Assembly (NCBI RefSeq): GCF_000308775.1
Contig: NZ_BAGJ01000088.1
Coordinates: 123,330 to 187,329, forward strand
Reading direction: 5' to 3'
DNA: 64,000 bases
Source: Nocardia testacea NBRC 100365
GTDB taxonomy: Bacteria; Actinomycetota; Actinomycetes; Mycobacteriales; Mycobacteriaceae
Below the pieces are notes generated by a model. It searched no databases. It was not told the origin of the DNA and worked only from the letters and a program-made list of their open reading frames with translations. The position numbers and the translations under genes were made by a program. Each line of letters starts with the position of its first letter. The stretch's first letter is position 1. This document shows, piece after piece, positions 1-7,747 of the stretch.

Positions 1-520
1 CCGTCGCTTCCCCGTCCAGCATCGCGGCGACGATCTCCCCGGTCTGCGCGTCGGGCTGGCGGCGCACCACCACGATATCCCCGTCGCAGATGGCGGCGTC
101 CACCATCGAATCCCCGCGCACCCGCAACGCGAACACGGTGCCGCGGCCCACGAGTTCCCGTGGCAGCGTGAGCACATCGTCGGTGTGCTCGTCGGCGAGG
201 ATCGGTGTACCGGCCGCGATATCGCCGACCACGGGGACCGCGACGCCGTCCCGGGCGGTTTCCGCCCCGGCTCCCACGTTCAGGAACAGCCGCACATCCA
301 GCGGCCGGGACACTCCGGCACCGCGGCGCAGGAATCCCTTCTCCTCCAGGCTCTTCAGATGTTTCGAGACCGAGGACGAGGAGCGCAGCCCGACGGCGTC
401 GCCGAGCTGGCGGGTATTGGGCGGGTATCCGTGCCGAACCACCCATTCCCGTATCGCCGCGAGGATGCGGCGCTGGCGTTCCGGCAGGGTCGAGGTGTCG
501 AGGTGGTCGTATTCGGTCAC
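1..520 (-). CDS. lexA: LexA-family SOS repressor (C-terminus cut by window edge)
   Basis: Represses DNA-damage genes and is inactivated by RecA-stimulated self-cleavage. The visible 173 residues hold the N-terminal winged helix (PERQRRILAAIREWV, residues 14-28, and GLRSSSSVSKHLKSLEEKGFLRRG), the Ala103-Gly104 cleavage bond in GDIAAGTP, and the nucleophile Ser138 in RGDSMVDAA. The catalytic lysine lies beyond base 1. I chose the GTG at 520 because it begins the first conserved residues; no clear ribosome site precedes it, so the start is moderately uncertain. The neighbours are an FMN reductase rather than nrdR or a LysM gene, so this could be a second LexA-like paralogue and not the canonical one. 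Confidence 0.85.
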   Translation of the reverse strand, partial: MTEYDHLDTSTLPERQRRILAAIREWVVRHGYPPNTRQLGDAVGLRSSSSVSKHLKSLEEKGFLRRGAGVSRPLDVRLFLNVGAGAETARDGVAVPVVGDIAAGTPILADEHTDDVLTLPRELVGRGTVFALRVRGDSMVDAAICDGDIVVVRRQPDAQTGEIVAAMLDGEAT

Positions 521-601
521 CGCGACATCGTATGACCAGGCGTGACGGTCGCTTCCGGCGTATCCGTTCCGGGTGGCCGCGCCGGCCGCGGGCCCGGTTC
601 G

Positions 602-1192
602 TCATGCCGCGTAGGGCCGCACCGCGCGGGCGGTGCGCAGCGCCTCGCCCCACCAGACGAGCTGGTCGAGCAGGGTGGTGACCGCGGTGTCGGCGGCGGC
701 GCCGGGCGCCAGTGCGCCGGTCGCGTCGCGCTGCCCCCACGGGTTGTGGAAACTGACGGTGTCGCGGACGGTGACGGCGTGCAGTTCGGCGAACACGGTG
801 CGCAGGTGCTCGGTCGCCCGCAGGCCGCCCGAGATACCGCCGTAGCTCACGAAACCCACCGGTTTGGCCTGCCACTCCGCGTGGTGCAGGTCGATGAAGT
901 TCTTCAGGGTGCCGGGATAGCTGTGGTTGTACTCCGGCGTGATCACGACGAAGGCGTCGGCGGCGGCGAGCGTCTCCCGGGCCTCGGCGATCCCGGCGGC
1001 GGGCGCGCCGAAGATGTGCGGTAGTTCGGTGTCGGCGATGTCGACGGTGGTGAGGGCCAGGTCGGCGCGTGACGATGCCCTGGTCAGGAACCAGTCGCGG
1101 ACGGCGGGTGCGAAGCGGCCGTCGCGGCTGCTGCCGACGATGACCGCGACGTGCAGGGGTGTGCCGGTGCCGGATGCGGTGGCGATATCCAT
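602..1192 (-). CDS. NAD(P)H-dependent FMN reductase / NADPH-quinone-type oxidoreductase
   Basis: A 196-residue flavodoxin-fold protein that would use NAD(P)H to reduce FMN or a quinone/azo substrate in the cytosol. The N-terminal strand ends in the FMN phosphate loop VGSSRDGRFAPAV, and the second flavin motif is TPEYNHSYPGTLKNFIDLHH; both are diagnostic of the family. The start at 1192 is favoured over the longer frame to 1243 because GGAGG stands 4 nt upstream of the ATG. It is transcribed away from the GNAT gene at 1434, with a roughly 240-base divergent intergenic region. The physiological substrate cannot be told from sequence. Confidence 0.85.
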   Translation of the reverse strand: MDIATASGTGTPLHVAVIVGSSRDGRFAPAVRDWFLTRASSRADLALTTVDIADTELPHIFGAPAAGIAEARETLAAADAFVVITPEYNHSYPGTLKNFIDLHHAEWQAKPVGFVSYGGISGGLRATEHLRTVFAELHAVTVRDTVSFHNPWGQRDATGALAPGAAADTAVTTLLDQLVWWGEALRTARAVRPYAA

Positions 1193-1433
1193 GATTCCTC
1201 CAGAGGGTGTGCCGGGCGGCGGGTGCGCCGCTCCGGCAACCACTCTGAATGCTCAACTATTGTTTAGGTCAAGTCGGGAACCGGCCCACTGTGACGGACC
1301 TCGGGCAGCGGGTATGCCGACAATAGAACGTGGCGCATCACGGAACGGTTGCGTGAGCTCTACACTGACGCGGTCGGCGAGTCGACGTTCTAGGCTGGTA
1401 CCGGACGGCGTATGCCCTGGGACGAGGGAGCAC

Positions 1434-1895
1434 ATGGATATCGCGGAGACGCCACAGCCGGTGTACCGGCAGGCCCGCTTTGCCGATCTCGAGGACATCG
1501 CGGCCATCGAGGCCGAGGTGTTCGGCGAACCGTACCTGTACCTGATGCTGCGCCAGCTCTACGACCTGCACGGCTCGGAATGGCTGGTCGCCGAGGTCGC
1601 GGGGACGGTCATCGGTTACGCGCTCACCCTGGAGAAGTCCGGGCGGGCACTGCTGTTCACCTTCGCCGTGGCCAAGCGTTACCAGGGCGCCGGTTTCGGT
1701 CGCGCCCTGCTGAACCAGACCCTGCATGTATGCCGGGAACTGGGCGCGGACACGGTGTACCTCACGGTCCGGCCCGACAACCATCCGGCCGGAAACCTCT
1801 TCAAGCAAGCAGGGTTCGAGTTCGTCGAACACGATGACCGCTACTTCGGGCCGGGGGAGCCCCGCGACCTCTACGAATTCCGGCTCCATCCCTGA
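1434..1895 (+). CDS. GNAT-family N-acetyltransferase
   Basis: A 153-residue acetyl-CoA-dependent acyltransferase. The acetyl-CoA pyrophosphate loop (motif A) is VAKRYQGAGFGRALL, followed by the usual beta-bulge and the C-terminal LFKQAGFEFVEH. The start at 1434 follows GAGGGAG by three bases; the open frame extends far upstream but without coding character. Length and motif order resemble RimI-type enzymes, but it lacks clear ribosomal-alanine-acetyltransferase features, so the substrate is unknown. The gene stops 17 bases before the membrane protein at 1913 and is probably cotranscribed with it. Confidence 0.8.
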   Translation: MDIAETPQPVYRQARFADLEDIAAIEAEVFGEPYLYLMLRQLYDLHGSEWLVAEVAGTVIGYALTLEKSGRALLFTFAVAKRYQGAGFGRALLNQTLHVCRELGADTVYLTVRPDNHPAGNLFKQAGFEFVEHDDRYFGPGEPRDLYEFRLHP

Positions 1896-1912
1896 ACGCT
1901 AAACTGGTTCGT

Positions 1913-2734
1913 ATGGGCGAGATCTCGCCGTTCGTGGCGTCGGTCTCCACCAGGATCGCCAGGCACGCAGCGGCCTACACCGCCGAGCTGGATGCCGACG
2001 CGCATCCCGAGCGGATGTCACTGGACAGGTTCGCCGTGCATGTCGAAGCCGTCCTCGACGATTACGATCCGCCCAGCGCCCGCCGCCGGCACTCCGACAC
2101 ACTGGTCTTCCCCCATCTCTACGGCGCGGCCCGCGATCCGCGCCCCGACGAGGAGGGCTGGCGGGTGCCCAGCGCGGTACCGGCCGCGCTCATGGCCGCC
2201 GAAGTCGAGTTCCGTGGTCCGCTACGACTCAGTGCCCGTCAGAACACGCTGCTGGCCGAGGAGTACGAGTCGATCGGCGCGCGACTGTCGGAGGTGGGCC
2301 TGGCCACCCATGCCGCCCTGGCGTTCCGCCGTGCCATGGCGCTGTACCGGGTGAACGAGGACGACGAGGCCGAGGACCGCTGCGGCCTGCACCTGGCGCG
2401 GTCGAATACACGGGGCCTACCGCACGGCTTGCGGCGCTGGGCCGGGCAGGGCTCCTATCTCCTGTGCGGCCACGGATACCGGCCCTCATGGCTGCTGGGG
2501 TGGGTGATCCTGCAGATGCTGCTGTTCACCGGGGTGGCCCTGCTGGTGGGTGGTCAGGCGGCCGACCACACGATCTATATGGGCGTCACCGGATTCCTGA
2601 ATCCGCCGGGCCCCGGTGATACGCAGGACCTGCCCGGCGCCGTCCGGACGCTGTTCGTCATCGAAGCGTGGACCGGCGCGGTATCGATGTCGGTGTTCTT
2701 CGCGCTGCTGGTCCGGAAGTGGTTCCGGATGTAG
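1913..2734 (+). CDS. Membrane protein with a C-terminal segment resembling a degenerate two-TM ion-channel pore
   Basis: A 273-residue protein. The first ~180 residues are soluble, charged and mostly helical (DDDEAEDR-type acidic patches, no catalytic motif seen). Two hydrophobic segments follow, at about 183-205 (WLLGWVILQMLLFTGVALLV) and 240-268. Between them, PPGPGDTQDLPGAVRTLFVI resembles the filter-to-inner-helix segment of two-TM potassium channels (GYGD then L..L..iEa..G), but the TVGYG filter is absent, so conductance is doubtful. It lies convergent, 4 bases from the stop of the SCO2521-family gene. No named family is recognised. Confidence 0.6.
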   Translation: MGEISPFVASVSTRIARHAAAYTAELDADAHPERMSLDRFAVHVEAVLDDYDPPSARRRHSDTLVFPHLYGAARDPRPDEEGWRVPSAVPAALMAAEVEFRGPLRLSARQNTLLAEEYESIGARLSEVGLATHAALAFRRAMALYRVNEDDEAEDRCGLHLARSNTRGLPHGLRRWAGQGSYLLCGHGYRPSWLLGWVILQMLLFTGVALLVGGQAADHTIYMGVTGFLNPPGPGDTQDLPGAVRTLFVIEAWTGAVSMSVFFALLVRKWFRM

Positions 2735-2738
2735 CCGG

Positions 2739-3716
2739 TCACCATTCCGCGTCGAAGATCTTGTGCCGCAATGCCGACAGCGTGGCGACCGCGATATTGT
2801 CCCGTAACCGGCCCACCAGCGTGTTCCACTGCCGGGAGAAACCGGGATCGTTCTGCAGATCCTTCCACAGCGCGCGCAGCACCGGCGGCGTATGCGCGCC
2901 CGGCATCCACAGCCCGGCCAGATGTTCGAGAGCGGGCGCGAGGATATCTATCCGTTCGCGGCTGTGCGGGGCGAACCGATCGGCTTCGTCGAGTACGTCG
3001 GCGAGTACCGTCAGCAGCCAATCGTGGGCGGCCAGATCCTCGCAGAACCGTTGCGCCGCCTCCAGATCGGTCTCGTCGCGCACGATCAGCCGCACCGAGC
3101 GGACCGTGTCGTCGTCCAGGTGCAGGGTCGCGGCCGGACCACTGCTGCCGCCGACCCGGGCCGTCCAGCGCAGCCGGGTCGTCCCGGCCTGCACGGGCGG
3201 GTTCTGGTCCAGCCGGGAATCGGCCCGGACCCGGGCCAGCAGCCGTTCGCTGATCGACGCCAGGTCCAGGGGGGCCGTACCCGGCAGTGGGTCGGCGGCG
3301 AGATACCCGTCGGCCAGGACATTGCCGGCCGCCATCCGTTCGGGGATCCGGGTGACGACCTCGGTGACCCCCTTCTGGCTGATGTAGTGGGACCACGTCT
3401 GGCGGCGGCGTTCCGTGGCCCGCACCACCCGGGTGCGCGCCGAGGACTGCAATACCCGCCCTCCGGCCAGCGCGAGACTGGTGGCGACCGTGCCGACGAT
3501 CCGGGCGGGCTGCTCACCCAGCCGGAGATCGCAATCGACCCCGACCGCCGTGGTCGGGGAGAGGCCAAGCGTGCCCGGCCGCTCCCGCCAGCGCACGCCG
3601 CAGCCGGGGAGCAGCGCCAGCAGTTCGCCGGCCTCGGCCCTGGTCAGCGCCGTGGCCGACGGCAACAGACAGGTGCGTACCTCACCGAGGACGACCAGGG
3701 GCGCGGTCGCGGCCAT
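2739..3716 (-). CDS. SCO2521-family protein, fourth gene of the SCO2524-2521 operon
   Basis: 325 residues with no transmembrane segment and no recognised enzyme motif. The N-terminus (LGEVRTCLLPSATALT) and the central RVVRATERRRQTWSHYIS block match my memory of the actinobacterial SCO2521 family, whose function is unknown. The ATG at 3716 follows the stop of the upstream gene by one base (TGAgATG), so it is translationally coupled. The longer frame to 4016 is the antisense-like read-through of its neighbour and is rejected. The family name rests on sequence resemblance plus the strict gene order seen here. Confidence 0.75.
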   Translation of the reverse strand: MAATAPLVVLGEVRTCLLPSATALTRAEAGELLALLPGCGVRWRERPGTLGLSPTTAVGVDCDLRLGEQPARIVGTVATSLALAGGRVLQSSARTRVVRATERRRQTWSHYISQKGVTEVVTRIPERMAAGNVLADGYLAADPLPGTAPLDLASISERLLARVRADSRLDQNPPVQAGTTRLRWTARVGGSSGPAATLHLDDDTVRSVRLIVRDETDLEAAQRFCEDLAAHDWLLTVLADVLDEADRFAPHSRERIDILAPALEHLAGLWMPGAHTPPVLRALWKDLQNDPGFSRQWNTLVGRLRDNIAVATLSALRHKIFDAEW

Positions 3717-3717
3717 C

Positions 3718-4719
3718 TCAGGACCCGTCGAGTAGCAGGTGGGACAGCCGCTCACTGATCTTGCGCGATACCGCGACGTCCTCGGCCGCACCCGTCGCGA
3801 TGATCTGCGCGAGCACGTCCTCGTCCAGGTCGAGATGATCGAGCACCAGCCGGACGGCGTGTTCGATACCGAGATAGCGCTTGGGCAGCATCGAGAGGGT
3901 CTGATACGCCGCGAACGGCGCCGCGCCGGGATTGAGCTGCACGACGGGCGGCACCTCGTGCCAGCGACGCGGCCACGGCTCACCGTGCCACTGTTGCGGA
4001 TCCACCACGGCGGCACCGTGATACCGCAGCATCCCCAGCCGTAGCAGATGCCAGACCGCGGCCAGGAACGGGCAGGACCAGCGGGTCACCGTGACGCCGT
4101 CGACGACCTGGGTGCTCCACAACTGCACATCCAGGAAGATGGAATGTTCGCGCCGGCCGAACTCCTCCGGCGGTTCGTAGGTGCGCCCCCGCATGGCCTG
4201 TGCCGGTTCGTGCTCGGAGGACCGGCGGCCGTTGCACAGCCAGCCGGATTGCGCGGTCGGCGGCCGGCGACCGGTATCGGGCGGCGCCGGTTCGGCGACG
4301 ATCCGCGCGGCCACCATCTCGGCCACCGGTATCGGTTCACCCAGGGGTACCCCGTCCATGAACTGCGAGGTCTGCCAGCAGCCCGATTCGCGGGCCAGAT
4401 AGTCGATGGTGAGCCCGGCCGCGTCGGCGGCGGTCAGCAATTTGCCGAGGACTTCCGCGGGATCGGTATCGGGCTGGAAGTAGTCGTCGATCAGATAGCA
4501 CGTGCTGACCCGGACGTCCGGGCCGAAGCGGACCCGGGCGGATTCGGTGAACGCCGCGACCAGCGGCACGATCCGGCGGAACTCCTCTTTCACCCGTTCG
4601 AGATCGCCGAGCAGGTCGTTGAGATAGAAGTGCCCCACTTCGATCGACAGATGCGAGAGGGGAACCGGAGCGACCCAGGGCTGTTCGGTGGCCTCGGTGT
4701 AGACCTGCCTGTCCCGCAT
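3718..4719 (-). CDS. SCO2522-family protein, third gene of the operon
   Basis: 333 residues, soluble. The N-terminal third contains SHLSIEVGHFYLNDLL and VSTCYLIDDYFQ, blocks that fit the SCO2522 family as I remember it. The SxxxSxQFxDG-type block (CWQTSQFMDG) and a Cys-rich WLCNGRRSSE segment are visible but have no assigned role. The start codon immediately follows the TAG of the P-loop gene (TAGATG), and its stop lies one base from the next ATG, so the proteins are probably made in fixed ratio. Function unknown; the coupling argues for a multiprotein complex with the P-loop protein. Confidence 0.75.
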   Translation of the reverse strand: MRDRQVYTEATEQPWVAPVPLSHLSIEVGHFYLNDLLGDLERVKEEFRRIVPLVAAFTESARVRFGPDVRVSTCYLIDDYFQPDTDPAEVLGKLLTAADAAGLTIDYLARESGCWQTSQFMDGVPLGEPIPVAEMVAARIVAEPAPPDTGRRPPTAQSGWLCNGRRSSEHEPAQAMRGRTYEPPEEFGRREHSIFLDVQLWSTQVVDGVTVTRWSCPFLAAVWHLLRLGMLRYHGAAVVDPQQWHGEPWPRRWHEVPPVVQLNPGAAPFAAYQTLSMLPKRYLGIEHAVRLVLDHLDLDEDVLAQIIATGAAEDVAVSRKISERLSHLLLDGS

Positions 4720-5634
4720 CTAGAGCCTCTCCCAGCTGGCGACGTCCACCAGACGCCGCGCGAGTTCGGTGTAGGCCCGCGCTGTTTCGTGGTTGGCGAT
4801 ATGGGCGTTGACATCGCTGTCGAGGATCAGCTGCTCGCGCCACTGCAGGACCGGTTCCATCGGCGTGGCGCCCAGTACCGCCGTCGCGCCCAGCCGGTTG
4901 GCGGTGGCCAGCCGGCGCAGCGCGACATCCTGTTCCTGCAGCCACGCCGCCTGCGCCGCGCGCTGAGCGGTGAGGTGCGAATTGGCGGCGGGTACGGCCG
5001 TGCGGATATAGCGAGTGGAGCCCAGCAGTTCGTCGAGATCGTGCCCGCAGGCCTCGCCGGTCTGCAGCAACCCGTGCGGACCGTAGACCAGGCCGGCCGC
5101 GGCCAGGATGTGCTGGCGGGTCCAGCGGTGGAAGATCAGCCAGCGCGCGGTCCGGCGGCGCAACTGCGGGAGCGCGGTCGCCTGCAGGGCGATCTCCAGC
5201 GCGACCGACCGGCCCGCGCTGAGATCGACGAACACAACCCGGAACTCCTGTTCCAGCGCCACCAGCAGTTCGGCGCACCGGGTCACCACCGCGTCGTCGG
5301 CGGTGAGGAATTCGGCGCCGCCCTCGTCGCCGGGGAACAGGACCAGTCGTCCGGAGCGGGGCGCGACACGTTTGAGTTCCGAACGATCGGTGGCGGTGCC
5401 GACATCGACGCGGGCCGCCGTCCCGGTCTGCCCGAGCAGATAGGAGTGCACGCCGCCGTCGGCGATGCCCCGTTCGACCGTGCTGATCTCGAACAGCGCG
5501 CCGGCGGTCGGGGAACCGAAATCGAAATCCACATAGGCGACATTGCGACCCGACATGCACAGGCGGTACGCGATATTGCAGCTGGTCACCGAGCGACCGG
5601 TGCCGCCCTTGTCGGACGTGGAGAATACGAGCAC
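4720..5634 (-). CDS. SCO2523-family variant P-loop (ParA/MinD/SIMIBI-like) ATPase
   Basis: 304 residues. The N-terminus STSDKGGTGRSVTSCNIAYR is a deviant Walker A of the SIMIBI/ParA class in which the final Lys-Thr/Ser is replaced by Arg-Ser (KGGTGRS). The two-strand signature continues with VAYVDFDFGSP (A' aspartates) and VVFVDLSAGRS (Walker B). It probably binds nucleotide and may act as a switch, but the altered loop makes hydrolysis uncertain. The GTG start at 5634 has GAGGGGG, which overlaps the stop of the gene before it. The C-terminal half is helical (RLATANRLGATAVL...), lacking a membrane-targeting helix that I can recognise. Confidence 0.8.
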   Translation of the reverse strand: MLVFSTSDKGGTGRSVTSCNIAYRLCMSGRNVAYVDFDFGSPTAGALFEISTVERGIADGGVHSYLLGQTGTAARVDVGTATDRSELKRVAPRSGRLVLFPGDEGGAEFLTADDAVVTRCAELLVALEQEFRVVFVDLSAGRSVALEIALQATALPQLRRRTARWLIFHRWTRQHILAAAGLVYGPHGLLQTGEACGHDLDELLGSTRYIRTAVPAANSHLTAQRAAQAAWLQEQDVALRRLATANRLGATAVLGATPMEPVLQWREQLILDSDVNAHIANHETARAYTELARRLVDVASWERL

Positions 5635-5644
5635 CCGAACCCCC

Positions 5645-7495
5645 TCAGCGCGTCGCGTCCTGGCGTGCGTACGCCAATTCGTCGAGCTGGATCAGCGCCT
5701 GCGTGGCCAGGCTGTAGGCGGTACCCGGACGCTCGTGCAGCACCCCGCGGGCTCGGTCCAGCGACTGCCGGATACGGTTCACCGCCGCCTGTTTGGGGGT
5801 CAGATCGTCGCCTTCGACCTCGAGCTCCTCCTGATTGAGCAGGTGTTCGGCCTCGCTCAGCAGATCGACGGCCCGGGCGACCATGGTCGCGGGGGCCAGC
5901 GGTGGTTCGCGGAAGGTGTCGTAGGCGATCACCAGGCATTCCATCACGCGTTCGGTGACGAACCAGGACGGGCCGGCAGGCACCGAGAGCTCCGGCCCGA
6001 GCAGGGCGGCCGGATCGTCCCACAGACCGGCCGCCGGGCCGTCGCGCTGAATACGCCCGTCGAGATGATCCATCGCCGCCTCGGCGAGCGCCATCAGCTG
6101 ATCCCGGGTGTCGACATCGGTGCGCAGGCGCGCCGCCTGCAGGCAGCGTTTGAGCATCATGGTCACGAAATCCGGGACATACCATTCGAGGACCGAGCCG
6201 CCACCGATGTCCTCGCTACCGGCCAGGCCCAGCCGGACCCCCGGATAGTGCAATATCGCGGCCGCGTCTCCCGCGGTGAGGCGGCTGGTGATCCGGCCCC
6301 GGCGCGCCAGCTGATCGAAGACCGCCACCGTCCGGGCGAGATCCTCGGTGCTGTCCCGGTAGACCAGGTCCTGGATGAGGATGGCGGTGACGGTGAGACT
6401 GAAATAGTCCGATTCCTCACCGTCGGAGGTGCGCCAGGGAATGTCCTCCAGCGGCCAGCGGCCGCCGCCGAACCGGGCCACCGTGGACCAGTAGTTGCGG
6501 GCGAGTTCGAACCGCAGTTGCAGGGCGTCGGCGAGTTTGCGCTGCTCGTCGGTCAGCAGGTCCAGTTCCCGGATACGTTGCGAGGACAGATCGATGATGC
6601 CGTCCAGGGCGACGGCGGTGAAGTACAGATAGGGGCGGGGTTCGGCGTGCCCGGCCGCGTGGCCGACCTCGCCGGGTACGAACTCGATGGGTTCGGCGGT
6701 ACGCACGATGCCCCAGCCCCAGCCGCATTCGAAGAGTCGCTCGTCGTCGGCGACGTCCACCTCGGCGGTCTGGCTGAGTCGCACCTCGTTGGCGGCCTGG
6801 ACCCGCAGCCGCTCGAGCCGCGCCGACAGTCGCCGGATCACCTCGTCGGCGGGGGCGTGGTTCTGGTTGATCATGTGCAGGATCGCCTGCCCCGCGTCGG
6901 ATTTCGGCTCGGGGGTGTGGATGACGAAACTGCGCACCAGGCCGGCCATGGCCGCGGTGAGCCGGACCCCGACCGCGTCGATCACCAGTGGAATGCGTTC
7001 GCTCAACTGCCGGGCCTCGCGCCGCACCTCACCACCGACGAATCGCTGGAATCCGCGCAGGAACCGCAGCGCCGCGATACACAGGCTCAGCGACATGGAG
7101 TAGGAGTCGACGATGCCCAGGGCGAGCTGTTCTTCGGTGAGCGGGCGGTCGCCGGCCGCGCGTAGATAGGAGCCGGCCGCGAAGACCGGGTCCCCGTCGG
7201 GGCCGGTGTAGCGCCGCAGATAGTCCTCGAGCAGGCCGACCAGCGCGCCGCCGATCCGGGTCTCCTCGCCGAAGGGATCGAGTGCCCGCCGGGCATCGGC
7301 CGCCATATCGTCGGGCTGGTCCAGGGCGAACGCCTCGAGCTCGGTGGCGGGGTACAGCAGGCACAGCAACTGTTCGGCGTCGCTGATCGAATTGCTGCCG
7401 TCCCGGCCGCCCCAGGTCCAGGTGCCGCCCCGGTACGAACAGGCGAGCACCGCCCGCCACAGGTCCAGCAGCTGTTGCCGCGGCCTAATTCTCAT
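5645..7495 (-). CDS. SCO2524-family protein, first gene of the operon
   Basis: 616 residues, almost wholly helical, no signal peptide. The opening MRIRPRQQLLDLWRAVL and NSISDAEQLLCLLYPATE match the SCO2524 family as I recall it. The middle has conserved-looking aromatic blocks (FECGWGWGIVR; YLYFTAVALDGIIDLSSQR), and the length and helical pairs would suit an alpha-alpha toroid or solenoid scaffold, though that is inference. The ATG at 7495 is preceded by GCGAGGA. It is the promoter-proximal gene, divergent from the antiporter, with about 250 bases between them. The SCO2525-type methyltransferase that I recall beside this set in Streptomyces is absent here. Confidence 0.78.
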   Translation of the reverse strand: MRIRPRQQLLDLWRAVLACSYRGGTWTWGGRDGSNSISDAEQLLCLLYPATELEAFALDQPDDMAADARRALDPFGEETRIGGALVGLLEDYLRRYTGPDGDPVFAAGSYLRAAGDRPLTEEQLALGIVDSYSMSLSLCIAALRFLRGFQRFVGGEVRREARQLSERIPLVIDAVGVRLTAAMAGLVRSFVIHTPEPKSDAGQAILHMINQNHAPADEVIRRLSARLERLRVQAANEVRLSQTAEVDVADDERLFECGWGWGIVRTAEPIEFVPGEVGHAAGHAEPRPYLYFTAVALDGIIDLSSQRIRELDLLTDEQRKLADALQLRFELARNYWSTVARFGGGRWPLEDIPWRTSDGEESDYFSLTVTAILIQDLVYRDSTEDLARTVAVFDQLARRGRITSRLTAGDAAAILHYPGVRLGLAGSEDIGGGSVLEWYVPDFVTMMLKRCLQAARLRTDVDTRDQLMALAEAAMDHLDGRIQRDGPAAGLWDDPAALLGPELSVPAGPSWFVTERVMECLVIAYDTFREPPLAPATMVARAVDLLSEAEHLLNQEELEVEGDDLTPKQAAVNRIRQSLDRARGVLHERPGTAYSLATQALIQLDELAYARQDATR

Positions 7496-7747
7496 ATTCC
7501 GTGTCCTCGCCCCCGCGTTCGATCGGCGCGCCGAACGTCGTCACCTAGAGTGTGCCCCGAACTCGTTCGCCGGGACAACTATTCGGCCGGTTTGGCGTTT
7601 GCCGCGAGATAACCTGAGCCACAATTGCTTCCGGTCGCACGAGCGGGGACCCCCGCGTGCGGTTCGCGACCTTCCGCGCCGCGTCGCCGGCCCGCGTCCC
7701 GCCCGGATCGGTCCACGCCCGGCATTGCGCGGGCCCGGAAGGTATGG

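Noticed and set aside
4048..5838. Long plus-strand open frame (596 codons) opposite the SCO2522/2523 genes
   Set aside because: It is the antisense shadow of G/C-rich genes: Arg/Gly/Gln-rich composition, no ribosome site, no family resemblance, and the opposite strand holds conserved proteins.
5543..7165. Long plus-strand open frame (540 codons) opposite the SCO2524 gene
   Set aside because: Same reason; codon third-position bias fits the minus strand.
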